Notes under the pieces: generated by a model
Told to the model about the DNA's origin: nothing
What the model saw: the letters and a program-made list of their open reading frames with translations, nothing else
The model's database searches: none
DNA from: Actinomycetes bacterium
GTDB taxonomy: Bacteria > Actinomycetota > Acidimicrobiia > Acidimicrobiales > Palsa-688
Direction of reading: 5' to 3'
Assembly: GCA_021819345.1 (NCBI GenBank)
Contig: JAKARG010000026.1
Location: forward strand, 1 to 14,004
Length of the DNA: 14,004 nucleotides
Part shown: positions 13,937-14,004 of the stretch, piece after piece
Layout of the letters: each line of letters opens with the position of its first letter
How positions within the stretch are numbered: position 1 is the stretch's first letter
Made by a program: the position numbers and the translations under genes

Positions 13937-14004
13937 TCGCCGACTTCGACCCCGCTGCGCCCTACCGGCTCGACCCACGGGTGGCGCTCCGCGACGAGCC
14001 GTTC
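13921..14004 (+). CDS. mftB: Mycofactocin leader-binding protein MftB, N-terminal part
   Basis: The first 28 codons are visible and the frame is still open at the window edge. The sequence from residue 8 on, DFDPAAPYRLDPRVALRDEP, matches the start of MftB proteins, small PqqD-like chaperones that hold the MftA leader for MftC. The only standard start seen is GTG at 13921, which overlaps the last 16 bases of mftA, including most of the codons for the CGVY core. GGAGGAG at 13897-13903 is 17 bases away, farther than usual, so the start is unsure; a CTG at 13933 is an alternative. Call based on sequence resemblance plus position after mftA. Confidence 0.75.
   Translation, partial: MRGVLIADFDPAAPYRLDPRVALRDEPF

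Overview
The window is high-GC, gene-dense DNA with GTG and TTG starts, Shine-Dalgarno (SD) overlaps between genes, possible leaderless promoters and a mycofactocin precursor gene at the right edge. This points to an actinobacterium, quite possibly of the Acidimicrobiia; the class is inference. I see no RNA genes, insertion sequences, prophage or CRISPR.

Left third (1-3916, minus strand): a branched-chain amino acid type (LIV/HAAT family) ABC transporter operon in the order livH - livM - livG - livF - substrate-binding protein, the last cut by the window edge. Genes overlap or lie within about 13 bases, and each SD sits in the end of the previous gene. LivF carries an unusual Thr-Pro/Thr-Ser tail encoded by a hexanucleotide microsatellite.

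Divergent from it (4020-6436, plus strand): a CitA/DcuS-type membrane sensor kinase and its CitB/DcuR-type response regulator, joined by an ATGA overlap. Their position suggests that they sense a small solute and control the liv operon. The intergenic strip between them also holds a start-less 43-codon coding-like frame on the minus strand.

Middle (6631-7800, plus): a GNAT-fold (YghO-like) protein of unknown substrate, convergent with the next operon.

Right half (7914-13737, minus): a compact operon lpd (E3) - 2-oxoacid dehydrogenase E2 - lipB-lipA fusion - M24 aminopeptidase. The E2 has one lipoyl domain. The next gene encodes, in one 599-residue uninterrupted frame, an octanoyltransferase (LipB), an Ala/Gly/Ser linker and a lipoyl synthase (LipA). 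Both enzymes that make lipoyl-lysine are thus fused and made beside their substrate E2 and the E3 that reoxidises it. No E1 gene is in view. The fusion is the most striking feature here.

Right edge (13781-14004, plus): mftA, the mycofactocin precursor ending in the conserved core IDGMCGVY, with a plausible leaderless promoter shared back-to-back with lpd, followed by the first 28 codons of mftB. A mycofactocin cluster therefore probably continues to the right.
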